A stretch of DNA of 64,000 bases, taken from the NCBI GenBank assembly GCA_008508345.1, contig QNGE01001218.1:56192-120191 (forward strand), written 5' to 3'. The DNA is from Paragonimus westermani (lineage: Eukaryota; Platyhelminthes; Trematoda; Plagiorchiida; Troglotrematidae). This document shows positions 11,903 to 25,100 of the stretch, in pieces; within the stretch, counting starts at the first letter, position 1; every line of letters starts with the position of its first letter. The notes under the pieces were generated by a model. That model did not search any database, was not told the origin of the DNA, and worked only from the letters and a program-made list of their open reading frames with translations. Position numbers and translations under genes: made by a program.

Positions 11903-12148
11903 TTTGACCGCTAGCCCGATTCACCGTATGTAAAGCCGTTCACACCCCTCAATTAACCCGTACCACTTCCTCTGTTAAAGTAGCCAATGCGAAGTGATCT
12001 AATTAAGTTTGGTTGTCCCTCCCGATTGGTCGAGCCGATCACGTTCTTGCCGTCACGCCCAAGACTTTGACATGGAAATTCTGGTGCACCAAAGTGGTTT
12101 TCTGTAGTACGTAATGGAAAATCTTGTGTCCAAAATCGAAACAGACAT
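11747..12148 (-). repeat. right arm of the 402 bp inverted repeat
   Basis: Reverse complement of 9998-10399 with one substitution. The right arm is probably the source: its transposase frame runs on into native sequence on the spacer side, whereas the left arm is cut off inside that frame. No target-site duplication is obvious at the outer ends. Confidence 0.95.
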
Positions 12149-13723
12149 GTGGAAAATTATAGACCACCGGTTGGTTTCTGATTTCATTAAGTCGGGTTTT
12201 GGGTTGGATATGATCAGTGAGGTGTGAATCATGCTTAAGAATTCACCCTTTGTCGTAATGGCCCGTTTTGCATTTCAGGTGATGTTAATCTGTCAAAGGA
12301 GGCCAGTGAATCCATCAGCTCGATACTTAAAGAACATGAGCAGTAAATGTTTTTTTTTCCCTGGAAATATCTGTAGATCTGAAATATAGCTCCGGACTTC
12401 CAGCATTCCACAATCAAGTTAAACCTGTCGGCCTATTATTCAATTTGTAATGGGCACGTTGGAGTGCACTAGAAAGCTTCTAGTTCATAGGGAACCTCTT
12501 ATTGTCAATAGAATTATGTAGGCTGTTTCTTGAAAGGTGTATAATCCTATCGGAATTGACTCTATCGGCAAAGGTTGCCTGAAAAGCTGGGCACTGATTT
12601 ACTCCGGTCATACGTTGCAACTCAATCAAGGAAAGGCGGTTTCAAATTCCAGTAAGCTTATCAGTTCAGTTCCTCCGAGGAATAGTTTCGTTCAATGTCC
12701 GTAGACCGTTCGTAATGATATAAATGGAGCATATGGCACCCAGTGGGTAAGTTATATTGCTAAATATTTGACATAACTGCTGTATGAATTGTGATAGGAG
12801 GATTGCATCAACACAATGTAAAATTACAGCTAGAAGGCAGAGGAATAATCGGGTGATTTTAAAACGGCTAGTTGAAATGGAATTCCACAGTCCATCTAAA
12901 CATTAATTATTGTGTAGCTGCCCCCAATGTGGGTAAGAGTGTTTTCGTTGTTCTCTCATCTCCGGTGTGTCACCTGAGTTTGGGTCACTAGATTTACCCA
13001 GAAAGGAGCGGTCAGTTTGTGTCCTCTTTAGGTCCACAGCCAGCAAGTGTTTGCAATTCCCAATTAAATGACTACAATGTTTTTTACTGAAACAATATTC
13101 ATCGATCACGTTTGGACAATAACAAAGCGGGTCTTCGACTGTCTGCTAGGACTAGACATTCACTAACCTACCTATTCCAGAAACTTCGTGTTGCAATAAG
13201 GAACAGATAGTTTCTGTAGCGAAAACCAGGAAAGGATTTTAGCAAACCTTTCGGGGTTAAGTACGAAGGAGTCTACAGAGAACCATTGTCCGAAAGCTGA
13301 CTACTGAGAAGACAACACATTGTACACAGTGGAATTTATTATACTCTGCATGTGGGCCTTCAAGGGTCAGGAAACAGCATGCACTTTCACAAAAGTCAGT
13401 GATCTCTTTATAAGAGAGAAGACGTACCACACTGAATTTGTCAAAAAGACGGAAAAATTCCTAGTACTTCAACGGTTCCGAACATCCGATGGAGAGCAAT
13501 CAGTGATCGGCCATCAACATAGATTCAGGATAAAATTCCCCACACTCAGTTTGTCCGAAGAATCAGCGCTGAGACCGAACAGATCGTTAACCAGTAGGAG
13601 GTGCTGCCATGTGAGGCAGTACAACCCACGAATCACAGGACTATAAAGAAGACACCATTTACAGTTTCTGAAAATCATAACAATGTGTTTACAAGTCAGC
13701 CTTCCCCTTAAAAATTCTACGAT
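12149..13723. other. unassigned
   Basis: No supported gene. The frames at 12903-13109 (-) and 13320-13646 (+) have no motif and no good splice frame. Confidence 0.45.
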
Positions 13724-14287
13724 TCACACTGTATCTGTACATCGTTTCTCACAGGTTGTTTCCACTGGTGACGATGCTAAATACATGTGATACCCTTCCC
13801 GCATTACACAGCCTTCAGTATGGTAATAGTCTGTTTCGCACATAATCCTGGTTCGGATTAAACTGATAATTCCACAGAAAGAAACAATGGGTCGTACTGT
13901 GCGAATACAATGAGCCAGAGCAACGTTTGTGTTCACATGGAAATGAACAGATGCTGTTTGCAAACCACCGTTGATCTGTGCAACTAAATCGAATGGTAAG
14001 ACAGAGTTGATATCTGCACTTGTAAGACCTGAAAAACCGTTATTCGAGAGGCCTAAGACAGCCGAGGCGACAGCAGAATAAGCGGATCGGTTGTTTCTGG
14101 TGCAGTCAGCAACGCGCTTCCGTACGTAAGACAATGGTAACAACCATCCTGATCCATTTTTGGGGGTAAAACAAACCGATGATGACCCGAAACCATAAGG
14201 TATCTGCAATGTTGGTCTCTCCGCAATAATACTTATTATATAAGGGTTTTCATTAGCAACTAAGCATACCAAAAAAAATCTAATCAA
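13724..14287 (-). CDS. 187-codon unidentified open frame
   Basis: Longest open frame in the window. Composition is balanced (many S, V, A, several C) with no repeat or low complexity. A possible acceptor lies near its 5-prime end on the minus strand (T-rich tract then TATGCTTAG at about 14260), so it may be a large terminal exon ending in TGA at 13724. I recognise no domain. The Met at 14287 has poor support as a start. It could be a chance frame or part of an old element. Confidence 0.33.
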   Translation of the reverse strand: MIRFFLVCLVANENPYIISIIAERPTLQIPYGFGSSSVCFTPKNGSGWLLPLSYVRKRVADCTRNNRSAYSAVASAVLGLSNNGFSGLTSADINSVLPFDLVAQINGGLQTASVHFHVNTNVALAHCIRTVRPIVSFCGIISLIRTRIMCETDYYHTEGCVMREGYHMYLASSPVETTCEKRCTDTV

Positions 14288-15951
14288 ATGGAGAGTGAAA
14301 GAAGTAAGACGGAGGTAAACTAGACAAAAAATTATAAATGTTTCAACGGAAAACCGAAGGAGGTTTCAAATGAAAATAGCGTGGGTTTTGTGACACATCT
14401 ACCGTCCTGGTGTACTGAATGTCTGTTTTCTTTCTGCACAAAAATCAACCAAGCATATACAACATTTGCAATCGAATGACTCCGAATACTCAATGTTTTC
14501 TGTCAATGCTCTAAGTGGAGACCAGGCATGTCACCAGTTTCCCATCTCGCGAGCGACAGATATCGTCCACACACCCTAGCTTTCCGATGATCACCTACGC
14601 CCTTATTGACTAAGCCATCGACTGATCACTTCGTATCGTTCGCCAATAAGACGTACATACCACAGACGGGAAACGACTTGGCTGTTCAGCCTTTTTACGA
14701 CACAACAATACATATATCCTTATTTCCATAGAATAATGCTTGATGATTTGTGGGTAAATCGCCATTCTTGGACTCGTCTTTGGTTATCTTCTGATGCCAC
14801 TGGGCAGAAGTAACAGCTCAGTTTCAGTCATTGAAGTTGAGTCCCGCATCCGTAGAACAGAGCTGCACAAATTTTAAGAGATGAGTTTAAGTGAGATACA
14901 ATGCCGCCGGTTAATCGTTTCGGTCACATAATCGTGCGATGTTGGTTGGAACAATTTTTCATTTTTCACCCATGTGATCACAAAAATTTGCCTAGTTGTG
15001 TTAGCGTTCGTCGTAGGTTATTGGTAATCTGTACACATGGCATTACGATGTGGTTCATTATCATTCTTGTTCATGTGGCCATTATGTTGTAGTGTCTAGC
15101 TGAGAGAAGTAGATAGAAATGTGTAGAATGTACAGGTTGATCTGATTCTGAGTGGCATAAAATTTCCCAAATACAGTTGGGATTATGGGTTCACAGAGAT
15201 TACCTACATCATTTAAGAACTACCCCCATGTAGCAAGCTGGAAATGTAACTGATCATTGCAATGTATCAAGACAATCGGAAACTAGACACATTGGATGGT
15301 ATAGTGCTACGATTAACGTTGCCCACAGCAAGCTTGATACACAGGTGACAACATTCTTTGACATCGTCAAACCCCGTCATCAATACCTCGGTTGTCTGCA
15401 TGTGTATCACTTTCTTTCATCGACTGCGCACAAAAATGTTCACAGTTTAAGCGCGCAAGTTTGACAACCAGAACAAAACATTGTTCCAAGTCGACAGGGA
15501 TTTGAGAATCGACCGCACTGATATGAGACTACTTTCTCGTATATTCACTGCTGTGCAATATTCCTAAACAACACCAAATCCGGTTATGTCCAATTTCACA
15601 GGTGATACTGATATTGCATATAAGCAAGCAAAAAGGTCCGGTAGAACTGAGAACAGAAGTTCAACTGGCTTCATGGGATCCAATCAAAATGTAAATCGCT
15701 ACCCTAAAAGTTTATCCGGATGCAAAAGTTACAGTCAAATGTGAGTGTTGCTCAACTCACATCAGCCAAAATCTCCTATCACATATCAGTAATCAGAATG
15801 TATCAACTGTTAGCTCCTCAGTATTCATTAGGTATTCCCGTCGAAGACTTGTGCAAAAACCGTACATACTTACTACGTGTTTTGACACACACGTGTGTCT
15901 GTTCGTCATATGTGATGTATTCGAACATACTGACGTATCCAGTTATAATTA
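14288..15951. other. unassigned, upstream of the TAL gene
   Basis: No supported gene or repeat. The frames at 14901-15092 and 15720-15956 (+) are short and without motifs. Confidence 0.45.
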
Positions 15952-15957
15952 TATAAA
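15952..15957 (+). promoter_or_regulatory. possible TATA box of the TAL gene
   Basis: TATAAA inside an AT-rich stretch, 47 bases before the TAL start codon. This spacing would put a transcription start about 25 bases before the ATG. An AG at 15988-15989 (GCGACAG) could alternatively be a trans-splicing acceptor. Position is the only evidence. Confidence 0.3.
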
Positions 15958-16003
15958 ATTTGTTGGAATGAACCCTGGTTTGCGACAGGTGCGATTGTGA
16001 AAC

Positions 16004-16120
16004 ATGGATCCGTTTTTTAATGCTTTTTTCCAAATTGACAGTGATGGTGATGAGAGGATCACACTAAACGATTTGGAGAAATACGCAAGAAGAAGCGGGT
16101 TGAATCAGAGCACTGTAAAC
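16004..16120 (+). CDS. TAL: TAL exon 1, EF-hand 1
   Basis: It starts MDPFFNAFFQI, an amphipathic E-helix, then the loop DSDGDERITLND with oxygen ligands at positions 1, 3, 5, 9 and 12, followed by the F-helix. Position 12 is Asp rather than the usual Glu, which tends to weaken or shift metal preference. The exon ends at AAC|GTAAGT in phase 0, a strong donor. The upstream frame and ATG context support this start. Confidence 0.85.
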
Positions 16121-19100
16121 GTAAGTTGAAACTAAAAGTGATATTACATTTTACACTTCTCGTTTACTCTAATCGTAATTAAACAGGCAATAAAAATCGC
16201 AGAGTGGTTGGTGGAAGAAAAGTTAGGTTTTATGGACACACTCAAATGGCCATTTTGTTTGGGCATAAACACTTTGTTTGCGTAATACTTTCCTTACCAT
16301 TGCGATTAATATTTACCGGAGTGAAAATCGATTAAAAGTTCTTACAATGATCAGTTCGGAAAAACCGTCGATATTGAAGCCAACAATGATATAAGAGTAC
16401 AATCTTTACTACCTGTTTTGATGGCTAGGCCTGGCCCGTTCTTCTTACGTTGAGGGAGCAACGAAACACCAGTTTCCTGGCCCGTTTGTTGACACTTGTC
16501 TACAAGAAGCAGACGCACGAAAGATTGCCTGATCGAACACCTGACTGTCAGCTGAGCTTCATGTACAGGAAGACAGTCGCATAATAACCGAACAACTTAA
16601 AGTTTGTTATACTGAATCAGCCAAACTGAACTGTGTATATCTACCAAGCATCCACCTACTGATAAATATGATATAGTTGCAAAGTTTCCTGAGCTGTTAC
16701 TTGGGCTAGTTTGAATGACTTAGGCTGTGACAGAGATGCAGTGTTCCCTCCGAGACTATGCAGTGTAAATGTTGGAAGCATATCGTAATCATTATATCAG
16801 TTTAATGAACACAAGTGGGTCTGAACTAGTATTTTGCAGACTGCATCATGCCGAGAAATTTGGTCAACTGAATAGGTTTTTGAATAACAAATTTCACATG
16901 ACAGACGATACAAAAACTTCCTCACTGAAGTTAGCACTTTGTAAGTTGGCGTACTTTGTTCGACAAGAACAACCCAGGGACAGTCACTTTGAATGAATTT
17001 TGTGAAACTCTTGGTTTGCAGCCTTCAGAACTGTGAGTCCAATATCCGTAATATTGCTCCTCATGAGCAGCTGGATTCAGCTCCAAACGAATTCTTTACG
17101 GTAAACGTTTATTCCCTTAATGCATCATAACTCAATCATTTCTCAGTTATCCTTATGGGGAAACGTGTCATCTGGCTTGCACGAATTCCAGACTGTTGTA
17201 CTTTCGTCTAGGTACTTCATTTCAGTCTATTCTAAGAAGCTTTCTCTGTTATTGTTCTGGTTTGTCAAAATGACTTCGTTACCTTGTGTTCTTTTAAAGC
17301 ACATTTTAGGTAATCATGATATGAATACAATCACCACCTGCGACACTTCAAAGATATACTGGTATCGGTTACCGCAGAGAAAATTATCACTGATGGATAA
17401 TCTTATTCTCTAGCAAAGTGCGAGTTGCTTATTTTCCGTTGGTTGTAACACAACTCTGAGTTGATACAATGCACCATTTACACTGATTGAAGTTTGTGAG
17501 AACGCCGTCTTTAACAATTACCATGTCGTTCTACTCTGTCAGCTTCAGACGGAATGAAGGCACCACAAAATACATGGGAGACTAACGACGAAACGTTGTC
17601 AAAGGATTTATTTTCTACAGGACATTGAGGAGAGTTCTCGATAAGTAGTCTGACGCGTGTCACCGTTAAGCAATGACCACGTGACAAAATAAATCTCAAA
17701 GCTATGGCGTTTCTGCTCATAAAACGCAAGAACATGATTCCATGCACATATCCTCATCGATCTGGAGAACGATGTTCAGTTTTTAACAGAACAGAAATTA
17801 CACACACGTTGCTCTACGTTAACACTTTGTTTGATGTCATAAGTCGCGAATGTAAAACACGCAGATTGTACAGATCAGTCAAACGGAGAATACTCGGGAA
17901 TGGACAAATACACAATCTCACTGTGTAATCACTAGTTGGGCAAATCGGCACTTGTCTCCAACGGTTAAGGGCCATTAACATCAAACTCTGATAGCGTGAA
18001 CATATTTTGAATGAGCTAAACGGGGTCGATTTGGTGCATTGTTATCATGAGGAACCTAGTAATGGATTATATACAATTTCCAGTAGCTGGATTACCGTTT
18101 CGTCTTATCGTTTATATCAACCCTCCCCCCGGAGAAATGTTTGATAGCCGCCCTGTTCTGCTAACGCAAACATCATTGCAACCGCAGGGGAACCGAACCG
18201 AACTGCGTTCGCAATTACATAGAATTAGCTTTTTCGTGGCTCGCACCGAGCGCGTTGAGCATTCGTATATTTAAGAAACATGACAGACTCTAAATTGTAC
18301 CTGAAAGCATTCGCTAGTTGATCCATCTCAACTTTCAAAATTAGAACTATGCCTTTTTGAGTCATGTAAATCCGCTCAACCTGTTATGAGATTCATATAA
18401 GTCCTTCAGACTAACTGCTAGCTAGTAACGCCTGTAATGTCTATTGTTCAGTCCACAGCTTTTCGGAAGTGCAAATATACGTGGAACCTATAAAGAGATT
18501 TTTGATCGAAGCGTTAAAAACTGGCTTGTTTTCTACATGGTGATTCCCATGACAACTCTGACGATTTTCACGTTTAAACTGTTTTTGTGTAACCGATGTG
18601 AAGAGGAGGAAGAGAAACCAAAGACAATATAGGCGCCGTAATGAGTACATTTCAGAACGCTCAACTACCCTTGAATTTATTCTTATGAGCAAAAGCTGAC
18701 CCAGATGAATAATGCAACTAGGGTTTAAAAAAATCAACATGGTCAGTGTTAGCATAAGTCGGATTACCGTCAACATACCACCTACACAATAGTATTCGGG
18801 ACGTAACTTTCAACCAGTTCTTAAAAACGGACATCAACTGAGGAGCTCAACAGATTGCATACAGCCACGCCGTTTATCCGCCTACAAATGAATCCTTCCA
18901 AAATTAGATCTGGGGTTTTATGTGAGTAATAAAATAGGCTGAATGGCATAATTCCGGCTAAAAATAAAATTACATAGATAATTCAGCTGTTTGTCTAACA
19001 AGGCAGTTTGTAAAAGGGAGCTTAACGTCACTCAAATGCGTGACTTGTGGCTCAACTGTAACGCATTCAAGTTTTTTGCTGATTCAAATGAACACTTCAG

Positions 19101-22100
19101 CAGGGGCGGGAATAAATTTTACCGGAGGCTGTCCACAATCTGTACTAGTCAATAAGCAACTCTATGATAAGTTAGCGACGTACGAAAAACTGGTCTCAGA
19201 GGTACTTCTTTTGTGTAGGTTTCCTGCATAGCTCTCATTTACAATGATATCATGCCGACTAGCTTCATGTGTCCTTATTCTGTTCTAGACATACGACAGC
19301 AGGGTAACGGTACTTGCGATCTTTCTTTTATCCAGGTGTTTGCTCACTTCACTAGTTTCCCAAAATGGTGCCCATTCTCCTTACACATTTCTGCTCGTTT
19401 GTCTTAATAACATCACAGTCTTTATATGGCCTGAGGAATGCCAGGTGCTGCATTACCGTCAGTTATCTCACCGTGAGATAAGGTTGCTGTCTTACAGCAC
19501 AATGGTGTTGGTGAAAATTGGACGCATACTTAGCGTTCAGCCAGCCTGTTACTCTAGCGGATCTGATCCGTTCTCAGAGTTAACTTGTATATACACTTCA
19601 TTAAATTCCTTGAACAGGATTTTGATGTTAAAGCTAAACAGGAAGACATACAGCTTTTTCTGCGTGAACGGAGCAGGCGAAAAACTGTGCATATAACTGA
19701 AACCCTCACTAGATCACATACTCTTACCAGCTGATTGTGAAGGGGACTTACTTAAAGAACAGAGATGCATGACTTTAGTGTTAAGAAGGTCTTTCCTTCA
19801 TATAACACACAGATGATAAGTTGCTAATGACTTCAACAAAATGAAGCAGGGTTCCTACAACACTGCTTATTACTTCACTGGTAGTGTCAGTAAGCATTCA
19901 CAGTGGATTCACAAAGTCGACGTTATTCCTCGAACACTTGCTGAATATGCCCCGTGGGGAATAGACACGTCAGTTCCATCACTGTCTGACTCAACAACGG
20001 CAGTAAGTAATTCGTTGATCACAAGACCAACCTGTATGGAACATTCGGTTCTTTTGCAGAAACTCATCAGCAGAGAGACAGAAAATGCCGAGAAACATTT
20101 ACATTTCCTTTACTCTCGTCAGCTACAGAAATGAAGCTCACATATTACATATAAGTCAAATAGCACAGGACAGTAAACAGACATCTATTATGTATCTGGA
20201 AGTTTAGTTCGTTGAATGGGGGTCTATATGCATTTTTTAAAAGCAATACTACCTACCAAAGCATCCAACCCTAATCTTATTCTTCCGGGAGCGCTAGAAC
20301 TCAACAGAAGATCAAAACAAAAATATGTGCTGGTCCCGATAGCCTGCGTAATAATTTCTGTATGCATTGTGAGCGTTCAATTGCTCGCTGGATGAAACAC
20401 ATTTGCTTTTAAGAAAAGCGCATAGTAAAGGAAGACCGAAGTTCACACACCGGCGAAGGAGTGCAAAAAGTAGTATATTCTGCAGCGTCTCATAGCAAAA
20501 CCTAATCAACCTCTGCACTTGCATTAGAAGAGCGTTCGAAGTAGACCAAATTCAGCAGTTCAGGTAATCAGTATACCCTTGAAGTGTTTCGTGATGACCA
20601 TACTCATGAAAAGGTGAAAAATTCAACAGTATCTGGTTCATGTTGTACACGTAACCTGGTCCATACTTGATTGAACGCTAACTTAACATCATATCACATG
20701 TTCAGGTTAGAATGCGTACGTACGCGACCATTGCTGTTCAAGTATTAAATAATTTTTCACGAAATACTGGTCACGATAATTTCAATTGTTGTCCAATTGC
20801 GCCTGTGTTCTATCTCAGGTCGATTGATGGAAAATCTGTATGAGCCTCAAAACTCTTGGAGTTGGCGAGGTGTGCAATGATGATATCCGTGATGGGTTCT
20901 CAAAAACGGTTGCAGTTTAAGTGAAATGATGTACCGTGGCACTTGGGACGATCATCTAAACACACAGTCAGTATATCCTTCCATACAACAGCAGCATGTA
21001 AAAAGGTATCCGAGCACTGGTTTATCCTGGGCCAGTAGATTATCATTCGGGTCTATCTTCAAAATGACGTTGGACTAAATTTGCTGCTGATTCGGGGTGT
21101 CTAAGTGGCTAGTGGGTATGACAGTTAAAGTATTTCGCTGTAATGTCATGCTTAAAAGGGAACTGTACAAATACCGGTTGCGTTGCAAATTCGGACAAAG
21201 AACTTGTACGGATTTTGGCAACCACAGTGGAAGCTATGAATTGATTCTGATATCCACGATACTGATACAATGGACTGAGAGCAGTTTAACGGATTGCCAG
21301 TGTGACAGTTGGGTGTTGGTGGATCCGCACAAATGCAGCACATACAAAGGGTACTCTGAAGAGAATTCGGATATCGTTTGTTTTTAGTACACTCTCATGA
21401 GTTCAGTCGGAACGCTGGCATCGGCTAGTCTAGAGCAGAATCGAATAAATCCATTGTGCGCCCTGATTACCTGTGTTTCAATGCAAACACAAAGTTCGAC
21501 TAGTCCTTCTGAAAACAGACCTTTGTTACCGGCCCTACTTCTCCAAGGGTTTTACTGAAACTTGGAAAGAATACGGATTGGCGCGCATTTTGACATGCCA
21601 TGAATTAGTTAGCACTGTCTGGAGGTGAATGCTTTGCTGATGCGGTCTTCTGCTAGAGAAAAAAAGAGTAGACTAGTTGTTGTCCGTGAGGATTGCGTCA
21701 ATTCCTGAATACGTAGTTGTCATTATCTGACTGTGATTACCTGGTTTATTCCCTCTCTTTGTATTGTTGACCACTCCTTCGATCACGACTTGTAGTGCCC
21801 ATCTTTGTTACTGTCTCCACTTTCCCATAATTATTCGAAATGCCCTATCACTTATTATACTGACGTTCACAGACTTGATACCTTTTCAAGAGCAGAGTCC
21901 GCCGGTTCTGTTGAATTTAAGCGAGCCCGCCAAAAGCCGTGCTCTTGGAGATCCGGTTATTTCCCATTTGAATCGCAAAACCCACACGCAGAGAATACCC
22001 CGGACGAGCAGAATAGCCAGAGGAAGCATATCAGGACTTTGCACTACGTCAGTATTAAAATATGTGTCTCGTCAGATGAAACAACGAACAATTCAATGTT

Positions 22101-25100
22101 GATCGAAATCGCTGGGATGTGTCTGTAACACATACACTGCCGAAACGATAGTTCTATTTGGCCGTTGCCTGACTGAACGTGACCCTCATTGACAATCTAC
22201 ACACCTTGAATTTTATTGTCTACAATTCCCTACCGCTTTGGCTCTCAGTGCATGTCATAAAACCAATAGGAACACGAAGTGTAGTGAGTATATATTTTCG
22301 ATAAAATCTAATCAATGTTACAATTATGGAACAAAATAAAATTAACAACGGTCACATACAATGCTTGGTATTGGTCATAATTCACACTGTCTCACTTTTG
22401 TGTTTGTGAACGCCAATTAGGCGTCATCTGCATACGAATCGATCAGGTGAGTCATCTAAGAACCATGAGAGTTGGGGCAATTGAACGAAGTTTTCTACCC
22501 ACTCAAGGTTAAGTTACGTAATCGAATAACAATGGCCGCGGCGGGACCAACATCCGCTGGCGAACGAGTTTTGACGGATTCGGTGAAGCCGTGTAGACAA
22601 CTGCAAACGATCGATCTATGTTGACCTGATGATTACTGTCAACCTGGTGGCCTACAGTGGCATTCGTGATTGGTTTTCTCTCACCTGTCCCGATCCACGC
22701 TGAATAGCATGATCTGATTCCTCTGAAAAGTCACGCCTGCAGCCAGATAGATACAATGAACTCGAAGACAACGCAGCTAGAGAAGAGTATTTCCCAACGA
22801 AGAGCATTTGTTATTTATAAACAGATTGGGAATAACACAACGTTACGAGCAAGTTGTAATACTCTACGTTTCAACAACCTATGCTGGCTTTCCTCAGGAG
22901 TGTTGTTGTTGGTGCGGATATCTCACAAGAGCATTTGTTGTTTGATAATTTTGTGGATTCATCCGCGGATAAACGGACAGAGGTGAGACGATCGAAACTT
23001 ATCTGCACACCGGAAAACAAGAAACTGCTCGGAAATATGGAGGCAGAGCTCCGACCAAAATGGAACCATCAAACTCTTTCGTGACCTTGACATATCACAA
23101 CCACCAACTGGAAATAACCAACGTCATCGATTGCGATACATCACCTAATGACTCAACACGGGAGAAAAAGCTGATATGGTACAAAGTGACTACTGTAATC
23201 CGACAACAGCACATGGTTTTGTGTGTATAAAAATGCCGTTTTTCAATTTGATGATGTCTTGGTGGTCAATGAACTACTACTTGCAATGTTGCCTACTTAG
23301 CATTCTGGTCAGCTTGAAGTAAATTGAAAAACAGGCCAACTGTTCCAAGCTAATAAAAACTGTTCAAATTTCCGGTCAGCCAAGTTCCCTTCGTAGTCAT
23401 GAGCGTCTTCTTTCAGCTCTCTATGAGACATTTTTCATTTAACAAAATACTTTCCTATCCTAAATGAACTCTGGATCAGAGTTCATCTAGATTTTAGTAA
23501 TACCTCATTTACTTCTTTTCGGAACTCTACCAAATTCACTGTGATAATGCGCACCCAAACTTCTGAAACTAACTCAACCATCCTTACAGTTTTATTTATT
23601 GAGAGGTAGTTTCACAAGCTTTTCGTCCCAAGTTGGGTTAACCGTATTTAGCTCATGGCTTCAGTAGTAAGCGGAGTTTCTCTCCTCTTCTGCAATACTG
23701 GCCATCACATAAACTCAGGTGCAACGAATCTCCCAATAAACATGGCGTTCACCTTGCATAGCAAGCTGACTGACTGGAGCGTGTGCTCTGTGCATAACGC
23801 TCTAGTATCTGATAGGGAATTTTGTCAAATGCAGGAAGGATTGTACACTTTTACACTCAACGTGCCTGTGTAGGCTTGAGTAGTGCTAACAGCATTTGAC
23901 TGGGAGCTGCAGCGGACAAAACGTCCACAATATGCGTGCTAAGATAAAGGTTAGTGGTGAATTCTTCTCCTACCAAACAGCTACCAGGTAAGGATTATGA
24001 GTCTGAACTAAAAGTGTTCGCTACAATTTACAACCGGTGATAAATGGCTGAAAATGTTCACGTCCGTTCGACCAGGAAATGGAAAACATTGATATAAAAA
24101 ATAAGGGAGCTCTGTTTTGTTTCAAGTTCCAGAGTATCTGACCATTTATAGCTAACGCCTATTCTCATTTGAGATATTTGCAACTAATCCGCTAGTCAGA
24201 TACTGTTCCTCGTTATTAATCGACCTTTCTTCTCATTAACCAATACTGAATGCAGGCGATTTATCTTGTACAATCATAGATCAAATCAACAGACTACAGT
24301 CACAAAAGGCGTGGAGTGTCCTATTTAATAAAAGATCCTCACTTTAAACAACGCATTCAGTTCACCCATTCATTCCTGATGCATATGAGTATGACGAAGA
24401 AATGTCTTATCCCCATGGAATGACGGTATATCTCACGTTAAAAACGTTCTGTGAAATGAAAACAGCTTGTCACAGAGGCAATTACTAGAGAGATGAAAAA
24501 GTCTGTTGCATGCTCCGTTGACCTCTGAGGTGTGTCCACTCAAATGCAGACCTCTGTCAACAAAAACGGTTTTTTCGAAAGAGGCTGGCTGGCTGGTCCA
24601 TCCGAATGCAATAGCTATGAGTAAACGTGAATAATGTTTCACTTAGAATCGCCACCAAAAAATATAACTGCTGATTTTACACATACTGTTCGGGAGTGGG
24701 ATTCACGGAGCATATAATCGCGATGTACGTTGTGAGTGCTCCCATGGATATCGTGGTAAAACACCATATTCACCCACAGTAACGGGCACAATGAGAAGAT
24801 TGTCAACTACCTTCTCAAGAAATTACAAACCGACGATTTGTATACCGGGTTTACTAAGGGAATTCGAAGCAATCTTCTCCCTGTACGAGTCTGTGAAGTG
24901 CTGTGAGTTACCTGCCCCAGAAACACTTTGTTCGCGCCCGTCGGTTACATACACGAAATGATAACCGAATATATAAAGGAACAGAGGCTTACAGGGAAGT
25001 AAGAAATCTCACTAGCCCGAAAACACGTCCGCCCTAAGGGTGTGGTTAATGTCCATGGATATTTTGAACATTTTGTTTCAAATTGGAACAAGATATGAGA

